Source of the DNA: Nocardioides sp. L-11A
GTDB lineage: Bacteria; Actinomycetota; Actinomycetes; Propionibacteriales; Nocardioidaceae
Assembly (NCBI GenBank): GCA_029961745.1
Contig: CP124680.1
Coordinates: 4,340,001 to 4,404,000 of the forward strand
DNA length: 64,000 nt
Direction of reading: 5' to 3'
Position 1 is the first letter of the stretch, and each line of letters begins with the position of its first letter. Both the position numbers and the translations under genes were made by a program. Shown here piece by piece: positions 10,464-18,594 of this stretch. The notes under the pieces were generated by a model, which was not told the DNA's origin, did not search any database, and saw nothing but the letters and a program-made list of their open reading frames with translations.

Positions 10464-11138
10464 ATGGAGTGGATCGACCTGCTGGAGGACACGACCGGAC
10501 GCTTCGCGGAGGTGCTGTCCACCGGCGACCTGGCCGCCCCGGTGCCGACCTGCCCGGGCTGGACCCTCGCCGACCTGGGCGAGCACACCCGCTGGGTGCA
10601 CGCCTGGGCCGCGCACGCGGTCACCGACGGCAACCCGGACGGCGACACCCCGGCGGCCGGCAGCGGGCGGGAGCCGCTGGTCGCCGGCTACCGCGCCGCG
10701 GCGGCCCACCTCGTCGACGTCCTGCGCCGCACCTCCCCCGACGCCCCCGCGTGGGCCTTCGGCCCCGAGTCCAGGGCCGGCTTCTGGCGGCGGCGACAGG
10801 TCCACGAGGTCACCGTGCACCTGTACGACGCCCTGGCCGCCGTGGGCCGCACCGACGCCTGGCGGCTGTCCCCCGAGCTCGGCTGGGACGGCGTCGACGA
10901 GGTCGTGACGCTGTTCTACCCGCGCCAGGTCCGGCTGGGCCGCACCGCGCCACTGTCGGCGCCGGTCCGGCTCACGGCCACCGACCTCGACCGCTCGCTG
11001 GTGCTCGAGCCCGACGCGGCCGGCGAGCCGGTCGCGCTGACCGCGCCCGCGGCCGAGCTGCTGCTCATGCTGTGGGGCCGGCGACCGGCGAGCGCGCCGG
11101 CGGCGCAGGTCCTCGCGCGGGCGAGGGTCACGTCCTGA
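10464..11138 (+). CDS. Maleylpyruvate isomerase-family mycothiol-dependent enzyme
   Basis: A 224-residue protein of the DinB/MDMPI superfamily. The N-terminal four-helix bundle contains the typical CPGWTLADLGEHTRWVH (residues about 31-47), with histidines placed to bind a divalent metal. A second metal-ligand histidine is in RRQVHEVTVHLYDA. A shorter C-terminal SCP2-like segment follows. The family uses mycothiol as thiol cofactor for isomerisation or detoxification, which fits an actinobacterial host. The real substrate is unknown. It is monocistronic, with 147 bp separating it from the divergent ABC-F gene. Confidence 0.82.
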   Translation: MEWIDLLEDTTGRFAEVLSTGDLAAPVPTCPGWTLADLGEHTRWVHAWAAHAVTDGNPDGDTPAAGSGREPLVAGYRAAAAHLVDVLRRTSPDAPAWAFGPESRAGFWRRRQVHEVTVHLYDALAAVGRTDAWRLSPELGWDGVDEVVTLFYPRQVRLGRTAPLSAPVRLTATDLDRSLVLEPDAAGEPVALTAPAAELLLMLWGRRPASAPAAQVLARARVTS

Positions 11139-11163
11139 CCCACGCTCGCAGGGCGGTGCCCGG

Positions 11164-11838
11164 TCAGACCACGACGAAGCGGGCGTCGACCTCGGCGGTG
11201 ACCTCGATGTCCTCGGGAGAGAGCTCCAGCTCGACGCTGCCGCCAGCGTCCTTGGCCGCCATCCTCAGATAGGAACCGCCACCGCCTCCACCCATCGGGG
11301 AGATGCCCGGGCCCAGCATGCCGGCATCGGCCACGGCGACCGGCCGGACCGGGCCGAGGCCGAGCGCGTCCGCGTACTCCTGCGCCCGGCGGACGGCGTC
11401 CTGCACCGCCCGGGTGCGGACGGTCCGCTCGAGCTCGAGGCGATGCGCCTCGGTGAGCGACCAGACCACGCCGTCGAGTCGGAACCCCTCCGCGGCGTCG
11501 ACGAGCCGGCCCACCCAGGTGGTGAGCCGCGCGAAGTCGCGGAACTTGACCTGCACCCCGACGCTGGCGTGGTGCACGAGCGGCAGCTGCCTGCCGTCCT
11601 GGTTCCACGGACGCTCGGCCCAGGTGCGGACGTGCTGGGTGGCCCACCAGGTGACCGGCCCGTTCGCCGGATCGTGGAGCTCCTGGACCGACGCCTGCAC
11701 GGCCTGGAGATCGCCGGCGACGCGGTCGTAGACCGGCTGCAGCGCCGGGCCCTGGAAGGCCAGGGTGACCTGCGCCGTGCCGCGCTCGGGCGGCTGGAAG
11801 GCGGAGTGCGACCCGCGCACGGTGAACTCGGTGGGCAT
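11164..11838 (-). CDS. SIMPL (DUF541) domain protein
   Basis: A 224-residue protein with the SIMPL/DUF541 architecture: an N-terminal strand region, then a long helix RTRAVQDAVRRAQEYADALG and the closing strand EDIEVTAEVDARFVV. No signal peptide is visible, which differs from secreted family members such as E. coli YggE. The molecular role of the family is poorly defined. It ends 25 bp from the convergent MDMPI gene. A TAGAGT hexamer 6 nt before the ATG suggests a leaderless transcript. Confidence 0.8.
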   Translation of the reverse strand: MPTEFTVRGSHSAFQPPERGTAQVTLAFQGPALQPVYDRVAGDLQAVQASVQELHDPANGPVTWWATQHVRTWAERPWNQDGRQLPLVHHASVGVQVKFRDFARLTTWVGRLVDAAEGFRLDGVVWSLTEAHRLELERTVRTRAVQDAVRRAQEYADALGLGPVRPVAVADAGMLGPGISPMGGGGGGSYLRMAAKDAGGSVELELSPEDIEVTAEVDARFVVV

Positions 11839-11844
11839 GGCGCC

Positions 11845-11850
11845 ACTCTA
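11845..11850 (-). promoter_or_regulatory. Leaderless -10 element (TAGAGT)
   Basis: TAGAGT followed by 6 nt and then the ATG of the SIMPL gene. This places the transcription start at or next to the start codon. Confidence 0.6.
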
Positions 11851-11877
11851 GGCACGCGCCGGTCGGGCACGGTGGGG

Positions 11878-12477
11878 TCAGGCACGACGGGTCTCGAGGA
11901 CCCGGAACCCCTTCGCGCTGGCGATCCGCTCGGTCGGGAAGCCCTGCTCTCCGAGCCAGCGCTGCAGCGAGTCGGCGCCGAGGTTCTTGCCGACCACCAG
12001 GACCGCCCGGCCGTCGGTGGCGAGCCGCGGCAGCCAGGTCAGCAGCAGGTCGTGCAGCGCCGCCTTGCCGATCCTGATCGGCGGGTTGGACCAGATCTCG
12101 TCGTACGTCGCGCCGGGGTCGACGTCGTCCGGGACCAGGGCCGCGAAGCGGTCGGTCACGCCGAGCGCCGCGGCGTTCTCGTTGGCCAGCAGGACCGCGC
12201 GCCGATTGACGTCGACGGCGGTGACGGTGGCTCCCGGGGCGGCGAGCGCACAGGCCAGCCCGATCACGCCGTACCCGCAGCCGAGATCGAGGATCCGCCC
12301 GCCCGTGGGCGGCTCGGTCTCCCGGAAGAGGACGGAGGTCCCGATGTCGAGCCGGCCCTGCGCGAACACGCCGGACCCGCTGACCAGCCGCAGCCGCTGC
12401 CCCCAGACCTCGGCCTCGACCGGCGCGCGCTGGAAGGCCACCGCCGGGTCGGCGGAGAAGTAGTGCTCCTCGCTCAT
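11878..12477 (-). CDS. RsmC-like class I SAM methyltransferase
   Basis: A 199-residue protein of the MTS (methyltransferase small) family, close to the catalytic half of the 16S rRNA G1207 methyltransferase RsmC. SAM motif I is LDLGCGYGVIG near residue 64. The acidic loop is TAVDVNRRAV. The catalytic motif reads WSNPPIRIGK near 130, matching the NPPF-type signature of N-methyltransferases acting on guanine or adenine. It overlaps the truA stop by four bases (ATGA), so the two RNA-modification genes are translationally coupled. It lacks the N-terminal duplicate domain of E. coli RsmC, as most homologues do. rRNA as substrate is inferred. Confidence 0.82.
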   Translation of the reverse strand: MSEEHYFSADPAVAFQRAPVEAEVWGQRLRLVSGSGVFAQGRLDIGTSVLFRETEPPTGGRILDLGCGYGVIGLACALAAPGATVTAVDVNRRAVLLANENAAALGVTDRFAALVPDDVDPGATYDEIWSNPPIRIGKAALHDLLLTWLPRLATDGRAVLVVGKNLGADSLQRWLGEQGFPTERIASAKGFRVLETRRA

Positions 12478-13334
12478 CCCTCGACCCCGTCCGTCTCCGC
12501 GTGGGTACGCCGGGCAGCGGTCTGCTCGACCCGTGCCGCGAGCCCGGCGGCGTCGGGGTAGGCGACCTCCTCGAGGGTCAGTCCGTGCGCCGGGACGACC
12601 ACCACGCCCTGGTCGCGGCGGCGCCCGGTGAGGATCTCGACCGCCCAGGCCGGGTCCTTGCGGCCCTCACCGATCGCGATCATGCAGCCCACGAGCGCCC
12701 GCACCATCGAGTGGCAGAACGCGTCGGCCTTGACGTGCCCGACGACCAGCCCCTCGCCGGTGCGGGTCCAGCCGAACTCCAGCAGGGTGCGGATCGTCGT
12801 TGCGCCCTCCCGGTGCTTGCAGAAGGCGGCGAAGTCGTGGAGGCCCACCAGCGACCCGGCCGCCTTGTCCATCGCGGCGACGTCGAGCGCGCGCGGCCAG
12901 AACAGCACGTGGTTGCGGGTCAGCGGGTCGGCGCGGGCCGGGTCGTCGACGATCCGGTAGGCGTAGCGCCGCCACAGCGCCGCGAACCGGGCATCGAAGC
13001 CGGGCGCCGCGGCACTGATCCGGTGCACGCGCACCGTCTTGTCGAGCACTCCGTTGACCCGGCGGGCCAGCACGTCGAGCTGGGTGAGCTGGCGCGCGGC
13101 CGTCTCCGAGCCCTCCTCCGGGTCCGCGGGCACATCGACATGGACGACCTGCCCCCGCGCGTGCACGCCCGAGTCGGTACGGCCCGCGCAGGTCACCCGC
13201 AGCGAGCCCTCCGGCAGTCGCAGCACCGTGGTGAGCGCGGCGGTCACCTCCGCCTGGACCGTGCGCAGGCCCGGCTGGCTCGCCCAGCCCCGGAAGTCGC
13301 CGCCGTCGTAGGCGAGGTCGATCCGCAGGCGCAC
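12474..13334 (-). CDS. truA: tRNA pseudouridine(38-40) synthase TruA
   Basis: A 286-residue enzyme converting uridines 38-40 in the tRNA anticodon stem-loop to pseudouridine. The catalytic aspartate is in AGRTDSGVHARGQVVH near residue 55, exactly the family signature. The N-terminal MRLRIDLAYDGGDFRGWASQPGLRTVQ and the motifs FAALWRRYAYRI and FCHSMVRALVGCM are also typical. The GTG start lies 6 nt after a TAGGCT hexamer, so the transcript is probably leaderless. It is first in a two-gene unit with the RsmC-like gene. It is not next to rplQ, where truA is found in many actinobacteria. Confidence 0.95.
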   Translation of the reverse strand: MRLRIDLAYDGGDFRGWASQPGLRTVQAEVTAALTTVLRLPEGSLRVTCAGRTDSGVHARGQVVHVDVPADPEEGSETAARQLTQLDVLARRVNGVLDKTVRVHRISAAAPGFDARFAALWRRYAYRIVDDPARADPLTRNHVLFWPRALDVAAMDKAAGSLVGLHDFAAFCKHREGATTIRTLLEFGWTRTGEGLVVGHVKADAFCHSMVRALVGCMIAIGEGRKDPAWAVEILTGRRRDQGVVVVPAHGLTLEEVAYPDAAGLAARVEQTAARRTHAETDGVEG

Positions 13335-13340
13335 CGGGCC

Positions 13341-13346
13341 AGCCTA
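13341..13346 (-). promoter_or_regulatory. Leaderless -10 element (TAGGCT) of truA
   Basis: TAGGCT followed by 6 nt and then the GTG start of truA. Confidence 0.6.
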
Positions 13347-13405
13347 GGGGAACCTTTGGCGTGGGGCTGATGCGGTGGGCGCCGTGGGTCGGGCGTGGCT
13401 GCGGG

Positions 13406-13489
13406 TTCATCACGGTATGTAGGCGAATGGCCGCTTCCGTAGCGGAGTTCCACTACAGAAGCGCCGATTCGCCTACATACCGTGGTGAA
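13406..13489. repeat. Long nested palindrome, family C (84 bp)
   Basis: Outer arms of about 22 bp begin TTCATCACGGTATGTAGG on the left and pair with the right arm ending CCTACATACCGTGGTGAA, with one mismatch. An inner inverted repeat, CGCTTC with GAAGCG, is nested inside. It lies in the gap between truA and the PfkB kinase. No second copy was seen in the window. Confidence 0.8.
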
Positions 13490-13509
13490 TCGGCGGCCCA
13501 GCGCGACCC

Positions 13510-14448
13510 TCAGCCCCGGCCGGGCAGTACGTCGAGCTCGGCGCGGGTGGGCGGGTCCGCGCCGACCCGGCCGACGGTGACGGCGGCGGCGCGCCCGGCG
13601 TACCCGAGCGCGGCGCTCCAGGCGTCGGGGCCGAGGGCGGCGAGGCGGTCGCGGGCGCCGGGGCCGAGGAGCGGCCACAGGTGGTCGAGGAGGGCGGCGG
13701 CGAAGGTGTCGCCGGCGCCGATGGTGTCGACGACCTCGACCGGCTCGGCGTGCACGCCGCCGGTCGACCAGTCGGCGCCCGCGCAGGCGTGCCACGAGGC
13801 GCCCTCGCCGCCGTGGGTCACCACGACCGCCACCGGACCGTCCGGCAGGGCCAGTAGCGCCGAGGCCGACTCGCCCGCCGAGCGGTCCGGCCACAGCGCG
13901 AGCAGGTCCTCGTCGGACGCCTTCACGACCGTCGCCGCCGCGGCGGTCCGCAGCACCCGCTCGACCACCTCGCGCCGGGCCCCGGTGATGGCCGGACGCA
14001 GGTTGACGTCGTAGGAGATGCAGGCAGTGGGCGCGATCCGCTCCACCAGGGCGAGGACGTCGCCGGCGCCGGGGTCGAGCAGCGGCGCCAGGGACGTCAC
14101 GTGCACGACGTGGGCGGGCGCGGCGGGCAGCGCGGGCAGCCGCCACCCGATCTCGAAGGAGTACGTCGCCGCGCCACTCGGGTCGATCACCGCGTCCGCG
14201 CGGGGCGTGGCGGCCAGCACGTGGGGGTCACCGGCGAGGTCGACCCCGGCCGCCCGCAGGTGGCCGGCGATCCGCGCACCGGCGGCGTCGTCGGCGTACG
14301 CGGTGGCGAGCCGGACCGGCCTCCCCAGCCGGGCCAGGGCGACCGCGACGTTGACGGCCGAGCCGCCGGGACGTTCGTCCGGCGGGGCCCCTTCCGCGTG
14401 GACCACGTCGAGCACGGCCTCACCGATCACCAGCGCCGTCGCCGTCAT
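13510..14448 (-). CDS. PfkB-family carbohydrate kinase
   Basis: A 312-residue ribokinase-like kinase. The N-terminal PfkB signature includes [16 protein letters not shown] near residue 28. The C-terminal signature [17 protein letters not shown] near 240 carries the catalytic aspartate and anion hole. This family phosphorylates fructose, ribose, 2-keto-3-deoxygluconate or similar sugars. The sequence resembles bacterial fructokinases most ([18 protein letters not shown]), but the substrate is not certain. The ATG at 14448 is separated by only 28 bp from the divergent xseA start, so the two promoters overlap. Confidence 0.87.
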   Translation of the reverse strand: MTATALVIGEAVLDVVHAEGAPPDERPGGSAVNVAVALARLGRPVRLATAYADDAAGARIAGHLRAAGVDLAGDPHVLAATPRADAVIDPSGAATYSFEIGWRLPALPAAPAHVVHVTSLAPLLDPGAGDVLALVERIAPTACISYDVNLRPAITGARREVVERVLRTAAAATVVKASDEDLLALWPDRSAGESASALLALPDGPVAVVVTHGGEGASWHACAGADWSTGGVHAEPVEVVDTIGAGDTFAAALLDHLWPLLGPGARDRLAALGPDAWSAALGYAGRAAAVTVGRVGADPPTRAELDVLPGRG

Positions 14449-14463
14449 GTCGACACCCTGCCA

Positions 14464-14469
14464 TAGGCT
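14464..14469 (+). promoter_or_regulatory. Leaderless -10 element (TAGGCT) of xseA
   Basis: TAGGCT, then 7 nt, then the GTG start of xseA. It lies inside the 28-bp divergent gap with the PfkB kinase. Confidence 0.6.
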
Positions 14470-14476
14470 CGCGGCC

Positions 14477-15724
14477 GTGGCCCTCGAGACATCGCTGGAG
14501 AAGCCGGCTCCGGTCCGCGCGATCGCGAACGCGCTCGCCGGCTGGATCGACCGGCTCGGCGCGGTGTGGGTCGAGGGCCAGGTGACCCAGGTCAACCGCC
14601 GCCCCGGCCTGGCGACCGTGTTCTTGACCCTGCGCGACTCGGTGGCCGACATCTCCGTCCCGGTCACCTGCTCCCGCGTCCTCTTCGACGGCCTGCCGAC
14701 GCCGGTCACCGAGGGCGCGAGCGTGGTCATCCACGCGCGACCGTCCTACTACGCCAACCGCGGCAGCCTCTCGCTCAACGCCCGCGAGATCCGGATGGTC
14801 GGGCTCGGTGAGCTGCTCGCCCGCCTCGAGCGCCGCCGCCAACTGCTGGCCGCCGAGGGGCTGTTCGCCCAGGAGCGCAAGCGCCGGCTGCCCGCCGTCC
14901 CGCGCCGGGTCGGGCTGGTGACCGCCCCCAAGTCCGCGGCCGAGCGCGACATCGTCGAGAACGCCACCCGCCGCTGGCCGGCCGTCGCGTTCACCACCGC
15001 CTACGCGTCGATGCAGGGCCAGCGCTCGGCGCCCGAGGTGATCGAGGCGGTGCGCCGGCTCGACGGGGACCCCGAGGTCGACGTCATCGTCGTGGCCCGC
15101 GGCGGCGGCTCGGTCGAGGACCTGCTGCCGTTCTCCGACGAGGGCCTGATCCGGGTGGTCGCCGCCGCCCGCACCCCGGTCGTCTCCGCGATCGGCCACG
15201 AGCCGGACTCCCCGCTGCTCGACCTGGTCGCCGACGTCCGCGCCTCCACCCCGACCGACGCGGCCAAGCTGATCGTGCCCGACATGGCACAGGAGCGGAT
15301 GATGGTCGACCGCGCCCGCGACGCCCTGCGCCGCGCCGTCCGGCACCGCCTCGACCGCGAGCAGGCCCAGCTCGACGCCCTGCGCTCACGCCCCGCCCTC
15401 GCCCACCCCGGCGCCATGATCGACACCCGTCTCGACGAGCTTGACGACTGGCGCTCCCGGATCCGCCGCCAGCTCGAGTGGCAGCTCGACCGTGCCGCCG
15501 ACGATCTCGACCACCGCCGCGCCCGGGTCCGCGCCCTCTCGCCGCTGGCCACCCTGCGCCGCGGCTACGCCGTCCTCCAGGACGCCGAGGGCCACGTCGT
15601 CACCTCCGTCCACGCCGTCGCCGCCGATGCCCCGCTCTCCGTGCGCGTCGCCGACGGCCGCATCCACGTCACCGCCGCCACGACCGAGCCGATCGCCGCT
15701 TCGACCGAGGAGACCCATGACTGA
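14477..15724 (+). CDS. xseA: Exodeoxyribonuclease VII large subunit
   Basis: A 415-residue catalytic subunit of exonuclease VII, which degrades single-stranded DNA from both ends. The N-terminal OB domain reads [15 protein letters not shown]. The XseA core shows [40 protein letters not shown] and [17 protein letters not shown], which hold the conserved active-site residues. A long coiled-coil, Arg-rich C-terminal part follows, then [13 protein letters not shown] 14477 is chosen because it starts the family N-terminus ([23 protein letters not shown]) 7 nt after a TANNNT box. It overlaps xseB by 8 bp. Its distance from DUF4245, glpX and the fumarases fits a common actinobacterial neighbourhood. 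Confidence 0.95.
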   Translation: MALETSLEKPAPVRAIANALAGWIDRLGAVWVEGQVTQVNRRPGLATVFLTLRDSVADISVPVTCSRVLFDGLPTPVTEGASVVIHARPSYYANRGSLSLNAREIRMVGLGELLARLERRRQLLAAEGLFAQERKRRLPAVPRRVGLVTAPKSAAERDIVENATRRWPAVAFTTAYASMQGQRSAPEVIEAVRRLDGDPEVDVIVVARGGGSVEDLLPFSDEGLIRVVAAARTPVVSAIGHEPDSPLLDLVADVRASTPTDAAKLIVPDMAQERMMVDRARDALRRAVRHRLDREQAQLDALRSRPALAHPGAMIDTRLDELDDWRSRIRRQLEWQLDRAADDLDHRRARVRALSPLATLRRGYAVLQDAEGHVVTSVHAVAADAPLSVRVADGRIHVTAATTEPIAASTEETHD

Positions 15725-15938
15725 CGAGACGACCTCGGAGTCCCCCGAGCTGTCCTACGAGGACGCCCGCGCCGAGCTGGTCGAGGTGGTCCGTCAGCTC
15801 GAGGCCGGCGGCACCACGCTGGAGGAGTCGCTGACGCTCTGGGAGCGCGGCGAGGCGCTCGCCACCACCTGCCAGGGCTGGCTCGACGGCGCCCGGGCCC
15901 GGCTCGAGGCCGTGCTGGACGAGGGCGACGACGACTGA
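15717..15938 (+). CDS. xseB: Exodeoxyribonuclease VII small subunit
   Basis: A 73-residue helical-hairpin protein that binds in several copies to XseA and is needed for a stable exonuclease VII. The family core is [38 protein letters not shown], followed by an acidic tail (DEGDDD). The ATG at 15717 lies inside the last codons of xseA (8-bp overlap), indicating translational coupling. The length is normal for the family. Confidence 0.95.
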   Translation: MTDETTSESPELSYEDARAELVEVVRQLEAGGTTLEESLTLWERGEALATTCQGWLDGARARLEAVLDEGDDD

Positions 15939-15974
15939 ACTTCCCATGCCATCCCGCATTGGGATCCATATTGG

Positions 15975-15980
15975 TATGCT
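15975..15980 (+). promoter_or_regulatory. Leaderless -10 element (TATGCT) of the toxin-antitoxin pair
   Basis: TATGCT, then 6 nt, then the GTG of the antitoxin. The preceding GGATCCATATTGG contains short palindromic blocks that could be the autoregulatory operator. Confidence 0.55.
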
Positions 15981-15986
15981 GGTGCC

Positions 15987-16220
15987 GTGAGCACCCAGAT
16001 CGCCATCCGGCTACCGGACGACATGGTGGCCTTCCTCGATCGCCGGGTCGCCGAGGGCAGGGCCACCAGCCGGGCCGCGATCGTGAGCGCGGCGATCGAA
16101 CGGGAGATGCGTCGTCACGCCGCAGAGCAGGACGCGCAGATCCTCCGCGCACGAGGCGCCGGCGACGAGCTCGATGACCTGGTCGCCTGGAGTGCCCGCA
16201 CCGTGACGCTCGAGGACTGA
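15987..16220 (+). CDS. Ribbon-helix-helix antitoxin (MazE-like)
   Basis: A 77-residue protein with an N-terminal ribbon-helix-helix DNA-binding motif (MSTQIAIRLPDDMVAFLDRRVAEGRATSRAAIVSAAIERE). The C-terminal tail is charged, as in antitoxins that wrap around MazF. The GTG start follows the TATGCT box by 6 nt. It is directly upstream of a MazF-type gene (6-bp gap), so it is expected to repress its own promoter and neutralise that toxin. Confidence 0.85.
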   Translation: MSTQIAIRLPDDMVAFLDRRVAEGRATSRAAIVSAAIEREMRRHAAEQDAQILRARGAGDELDDLVAWSARTVTLED

Positions 16221-16226
16221 TCCGGG

Positions 16227-16541
16227 GTGCGGGAGATCTGCCTCGCTCGTCTCGACAAGACGCGGCCCGTGGTGGTGCTGACGCGCGAAGCCGCGCGGGC
16301 GGCGATGACCAAGGTGAGCGTCGCGCCGATCACCTCGACCGCCAAGGGCCTGTCCAGCGAGGTCCCCGTCGGTCCGGCCAACGGCCTGGACCAAGAATGC
16401 GTCATCTCCTTGGACAACATCGTCACCATCCCCAGCGATCTCCTCGGCCGCACCGTCGGATTCCTGCGCGACGACCAGGAGCCCGAGCTCGCCCGAGCAC
16501 TGGTCCTCACCTTCGACCTGGACCTGCCGCTGTTGGGGTGA
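16227..16541 (+). CDS. MazF/PemK-family endoribonuclease toxin
   Basis: A 104-residue protein. MREICLARLDKTRPVVVLTREAARA corresponds to the MazF N-terminal strand with the conserved arginine-proline-valine segment. VSVAPITSTAKGLSSEVPVGPANGLDQECVISLDNIVTIPSDLLGRTVGFL is the PemK core. The family cleaves mRNA at short specific sequences; this target site is unknown. The start at 16227 (GTG) keeps the normal family length. It is paired with the upstream ribbon-helix-helix antitoxin. Confidence 0.88.
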   Translation: MREICLARLDKTRPVVVLTREAARAAMTKVSVAPITSTAKGLSSEVPVGPANGLDQECVISLDNIVTIPSDLLGRTVGFLRDDQEPELARALVLTFDLDLPLLG

Positions 16542-16563
16542 GGCGTCCGCGCCGCGGCGAACC

Positions 16564-17451
16564 TCAGCCGCGCGCCACCTCGTCGTCGAAGAGCCGCATG
16601 ATGCGCCGCCGACGTCGAACGACCAGCACCGCGGCGACCAGAAGCACCACGACGCAGATCGCGGAGCCCACTGCTCCGGCCGCCGATCCGTCGACGAGCA
16701 GGGCGACATTGACATAGCCGATCGCGACGAGCACCGGCAGCACCAGCAGCCACCCCGCGCTGCCGACGCCCCGCCGGACCGCGTCGCGCGCCACGCTCTC
16801 GGCGGGCTCGTCGTCGAGATAGCGCACGTCGCCGGCGCCGACGCGCCTCTGCCACCAGGCGAAACGGCCGGCGACCCGGCTCCTCTCCAGCCGGGTGAGC
16901 GCGGCCATCACCTCAGGTAGGACGACGGCGGGATCGCCTCCTCGGACCGTCTCCGCAGGTGTCGGCATGCCCTCGGCGAGCGCGGCATCCTCTCCCGGCG
17001 AGGCACCTGACCCACTCGGGTCAGATCCCGGTCTGAAGAACCATCGGTCCAGCGAGTCCGGGTAGCGCGCCACGTAGTATCCGCTGACCTGTCGGGCGCG
17101 GAGCATCCACAGGACCGCCACGACCACCGCCGCGATGACGGTCCCGAGGCCGACGTCGATCTCGTACTTGGCGGCCGGCTTCCACCACACGCCGACCAGT
17201 GCCACGAGGATCATGAGGCTCACCAGCGCCCCGAATGCTCCCAGTCCGAGGAAGACCAAGCCGTAGATCACCGCCTGACGAGCGACCGATGCGGGTGCCT
17301 CGTCGTCCGGATAGTTCCGCTTGCCCCGGCCGACCTGGTTGAGCCGCATCGTGTAGCAGCGGGCGGCGTCGTGCTTCTCCCACGGAAACAGCCGGTCGAA
17401 CAGCTGGACGTCGAAGGTGCGGGGATCTCCTCTGCTGACTTCTGTCCGCAT
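16564..17451 (-). CDS. Uncharacterised membrane protein with duplicated two-helix unit
   Basis: A 295-residue protein I do not recognise. Two hydrophobic hairpins are visible: VIYGLVFLGLGAFGALVSLMILVALVGVWW with VGLGTVIAAVVVAVLWML in the first half, and WLLVLPVLVAIGYVNVALLV with GAVGSAICVVVLLVAAVLVV in the second. Each is preceded by a similar soluble stretch (PDDEAPASVARQAVIYG and LDDEPAESVARDAVRRG). This shows an internal duplication of a cytoplasmic-arm plus two-helix unit. It sits between the MazF gene (convergent) and DUF4245. A TAGCAT box 6 nt before the ATG suggests leaderless transcription. Confidence 0.72.
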   Translation of the reverse strand: MRTEVSRGDPRTFDVQLFDRLFPWEKHDAARCYTMRLNQVGRGKRNYPDDEAPASVARQAVIYGLVFLGLGAFGALVSLMILVALVGVWWKPAAKYEIDVGLGTVIAAVVVAVLWMLRARQVSGYYVARYPDSLDRWFFRPGSDPSGSGASPGEDAALAEGMPTPAETVRGGDPAVVLPEVMAALTRLERSRVAGRFAWWQRRVGAGDVRYLDDEPAESVARDAVRRGVGSAGWLLVLPVLVAIGYVNVALLVDGSAAGAVGSAICVVVLLVAAVLVVRRRRRIMRLFDDEVARG

Positions 17452-17457
17452 CGCCGG

Positions 17458-17463
17458 ATGCTA
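17458..17463 (-). promoter_or_regulatory. Leaderless -10 element (TAGCAT)
   Basis: TAGCAT, then 6 nt, then the ATG of the duplicated membrane protein gene. Confidence 0.55.
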
Positions 17464-17480
17464 TCCCCGGCCGGGGCGGC

Positions 17481-18062
17481 TCAGCCGACGGGCGCGGTGA
17501 CGAGCGCGTCGACCAGCGCCCGCAGGTCCTTCGCCGGGGCGGAGCCGAAGACCAGGACGGTCTCGTCGCCGACCTCCGCGACGTACGCCGTGTCACCGCC
17601 GGAGTCGGAGTAGCCCTCCCAGTCCCGCGCAACGGGCGCGGGCACCTCGGACGGGACGGCGTAGTCGTCGGCCGGCTCGACGTCCTCGTCGACCCACTGG
17701 GACAGCAGCGCGGTGGCCGAGGCGTCCTCCTGGCGCACGGCGGCGAACTTCCCGTCGTCGGTCAGCAGCCGGATCATGAACACCGGGTCGTCACCGGGCG
17801 TGACGTCGACGCCGGTGGCGATCCAGCCCTTCGGGAGGCTGGTCGGGTAGATCGGGGTCAGGCCGGCCTGCTGGGCCGACCGGACCGTCTCGACGTAGTC
17901 GATCGCCTCGGGCTCGATCTCGAAGTCGGATCGGAAGGCGCCCATGAAGTAGAGCATCCCGACGATGGCGGCGACGGTGACGACGAGCGAGGTCACCAGC
18001 CCCACCACCGACCGCTGGTAGCGGCCCGGGCTGCCCGACGGCTGTGCCTGCTGCGTGCTCAT
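17481..18062 (-). CDS. DUF4245 membrane-anchored protein
   Basis: A 193-residue protein with one N-terminal membrane helix (SVVGLVTSLVVTVAAIVGMLYFMGAF) and an extracytoplasmic domain. The conserved stretch YPTSLPKGWIATGVDVTPG near residue 76 identifies DUF4245, an actinobacterial family of unknown function. It is usually encoded near xseAB and glpX, as here. The ATG start is followed by a short polar cytoplasmic tail. No enzymatic motif is visible. Confidence 0.83.
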   Translation of the reverse strand: MSTQQAQPSGSPGRYQRSVVGLVTSLVVTVAAIVGMLYFMGAFRSDFEIEPEAIDYVETVRSAQQAGLTPIYPTSLPKGWIATGVDVTPGDDPVFMIRLLTDDGKFAAVRQEDASATALLSQWVDEDVEPADDYAVPSEVPAPVARDWEGYSDSGGDTAYVAEVGDETVLVFGSAPAKDLRALVDALVTAPVG

Positions 18063-18119
18063 GTCGCCCCCAGTGTCCCAGTCGGGGAGGATCGGACGGG
18101 TCGCACCCCCCGGAATGGC

Positions 18120-18158
18120 GCATCTGCGTCGATTATTTGATCACCGAGACGCAAATGC
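18120..18158. promoter_or_regulatory. Inverted-repeat operator candidate for the mod regulator
   Basis: GCATCTGCGTC and GACGCAAATGC form 11-bp arms with one mismatch, 17 bp apart, ending 15 bp before the regulator ATG. A third TGCGTC half-site overlaps the right arm. It is a likely autoregulatory or molybdate-responsive operator for the downstream regulator-modABC unit. Confidence 0.55.
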
Positions 18159-18173
18159 GTCAGAGTGGGCGCC

Positions 18174-18584
18174 ATGACCGCCTATCGCGTCGCCGAGGCC
18201 GCCGAGCTGCTCGGCGTGTCGACCGACACCGTGCGCCGGTGGATCGAGGCCGGCCGGGTCCCCAGCAGCACCGTCGACGGCCGGACCGTGATCCCTGGGC
18301 CCGACCTCGCCGCGCTCGCCGCCACGCTCGTCGACGAGGCCGACCGCGAGCGGACCCGAGCCGGCGACGTCAGCGCCCGCAACCGGATGACCGGGATCGT
18401 CACCCGGGTCCTCGCCGACAGGGTGATGGCCCAGGTCGAGATGGTCTGCGGTCCGTACCGCGTGGTCTCCCTGATGAGTGCCGAGGCGGCGGCGGAGCTG
18501 GGCCTGGAGCCCGGCGTCCGCGCGATCGCTTCGGTCAAGTCCACCACGGTCGTCGTCGAGCGACCCGTCACGAGGAAGTCCTGA
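18174..18584 (+). CDS. HTH plus Mop/TOBE-domain molybdate-responsive regulator
   Basis: A 136-residue protein. The N-terminal excisionase/MerR-like helix-turn-helix reads MTAYRVAEAAELLGVSTDTVRRWIEAGR. The C-terminal 65 residues form a Mop/TOBE molybdate-binding domain (SARNRMTGIVTRVLADRVMAQVEMVCGPYRVVSLMSAEAAAELGL to SVKSTTVVVER). This single-Mop architecture beside modABC is typical of actinobacteria and of some anaerobes. ATG 18174 is preferred to the GTG at 18165 because it begins the HTH directly. An inverted repeat upstream is its likely operator. modA follows 10 bp after its stop. Confidence 0.85.
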   Translation: MTAYRVAEAAELLGVSTDTVRRWIEAGRVPSSTVDGRTVIPGPDLAALAATLVDEADRERTRAGDVSARNRMTGIVTRVLADRVMAQVEMVCGPYRVVSLMSAEAAAELGLEPGVRAIASVKSTTVVVERPVTRKS

Positions 18585-18594
18585 GGCACGCCCC

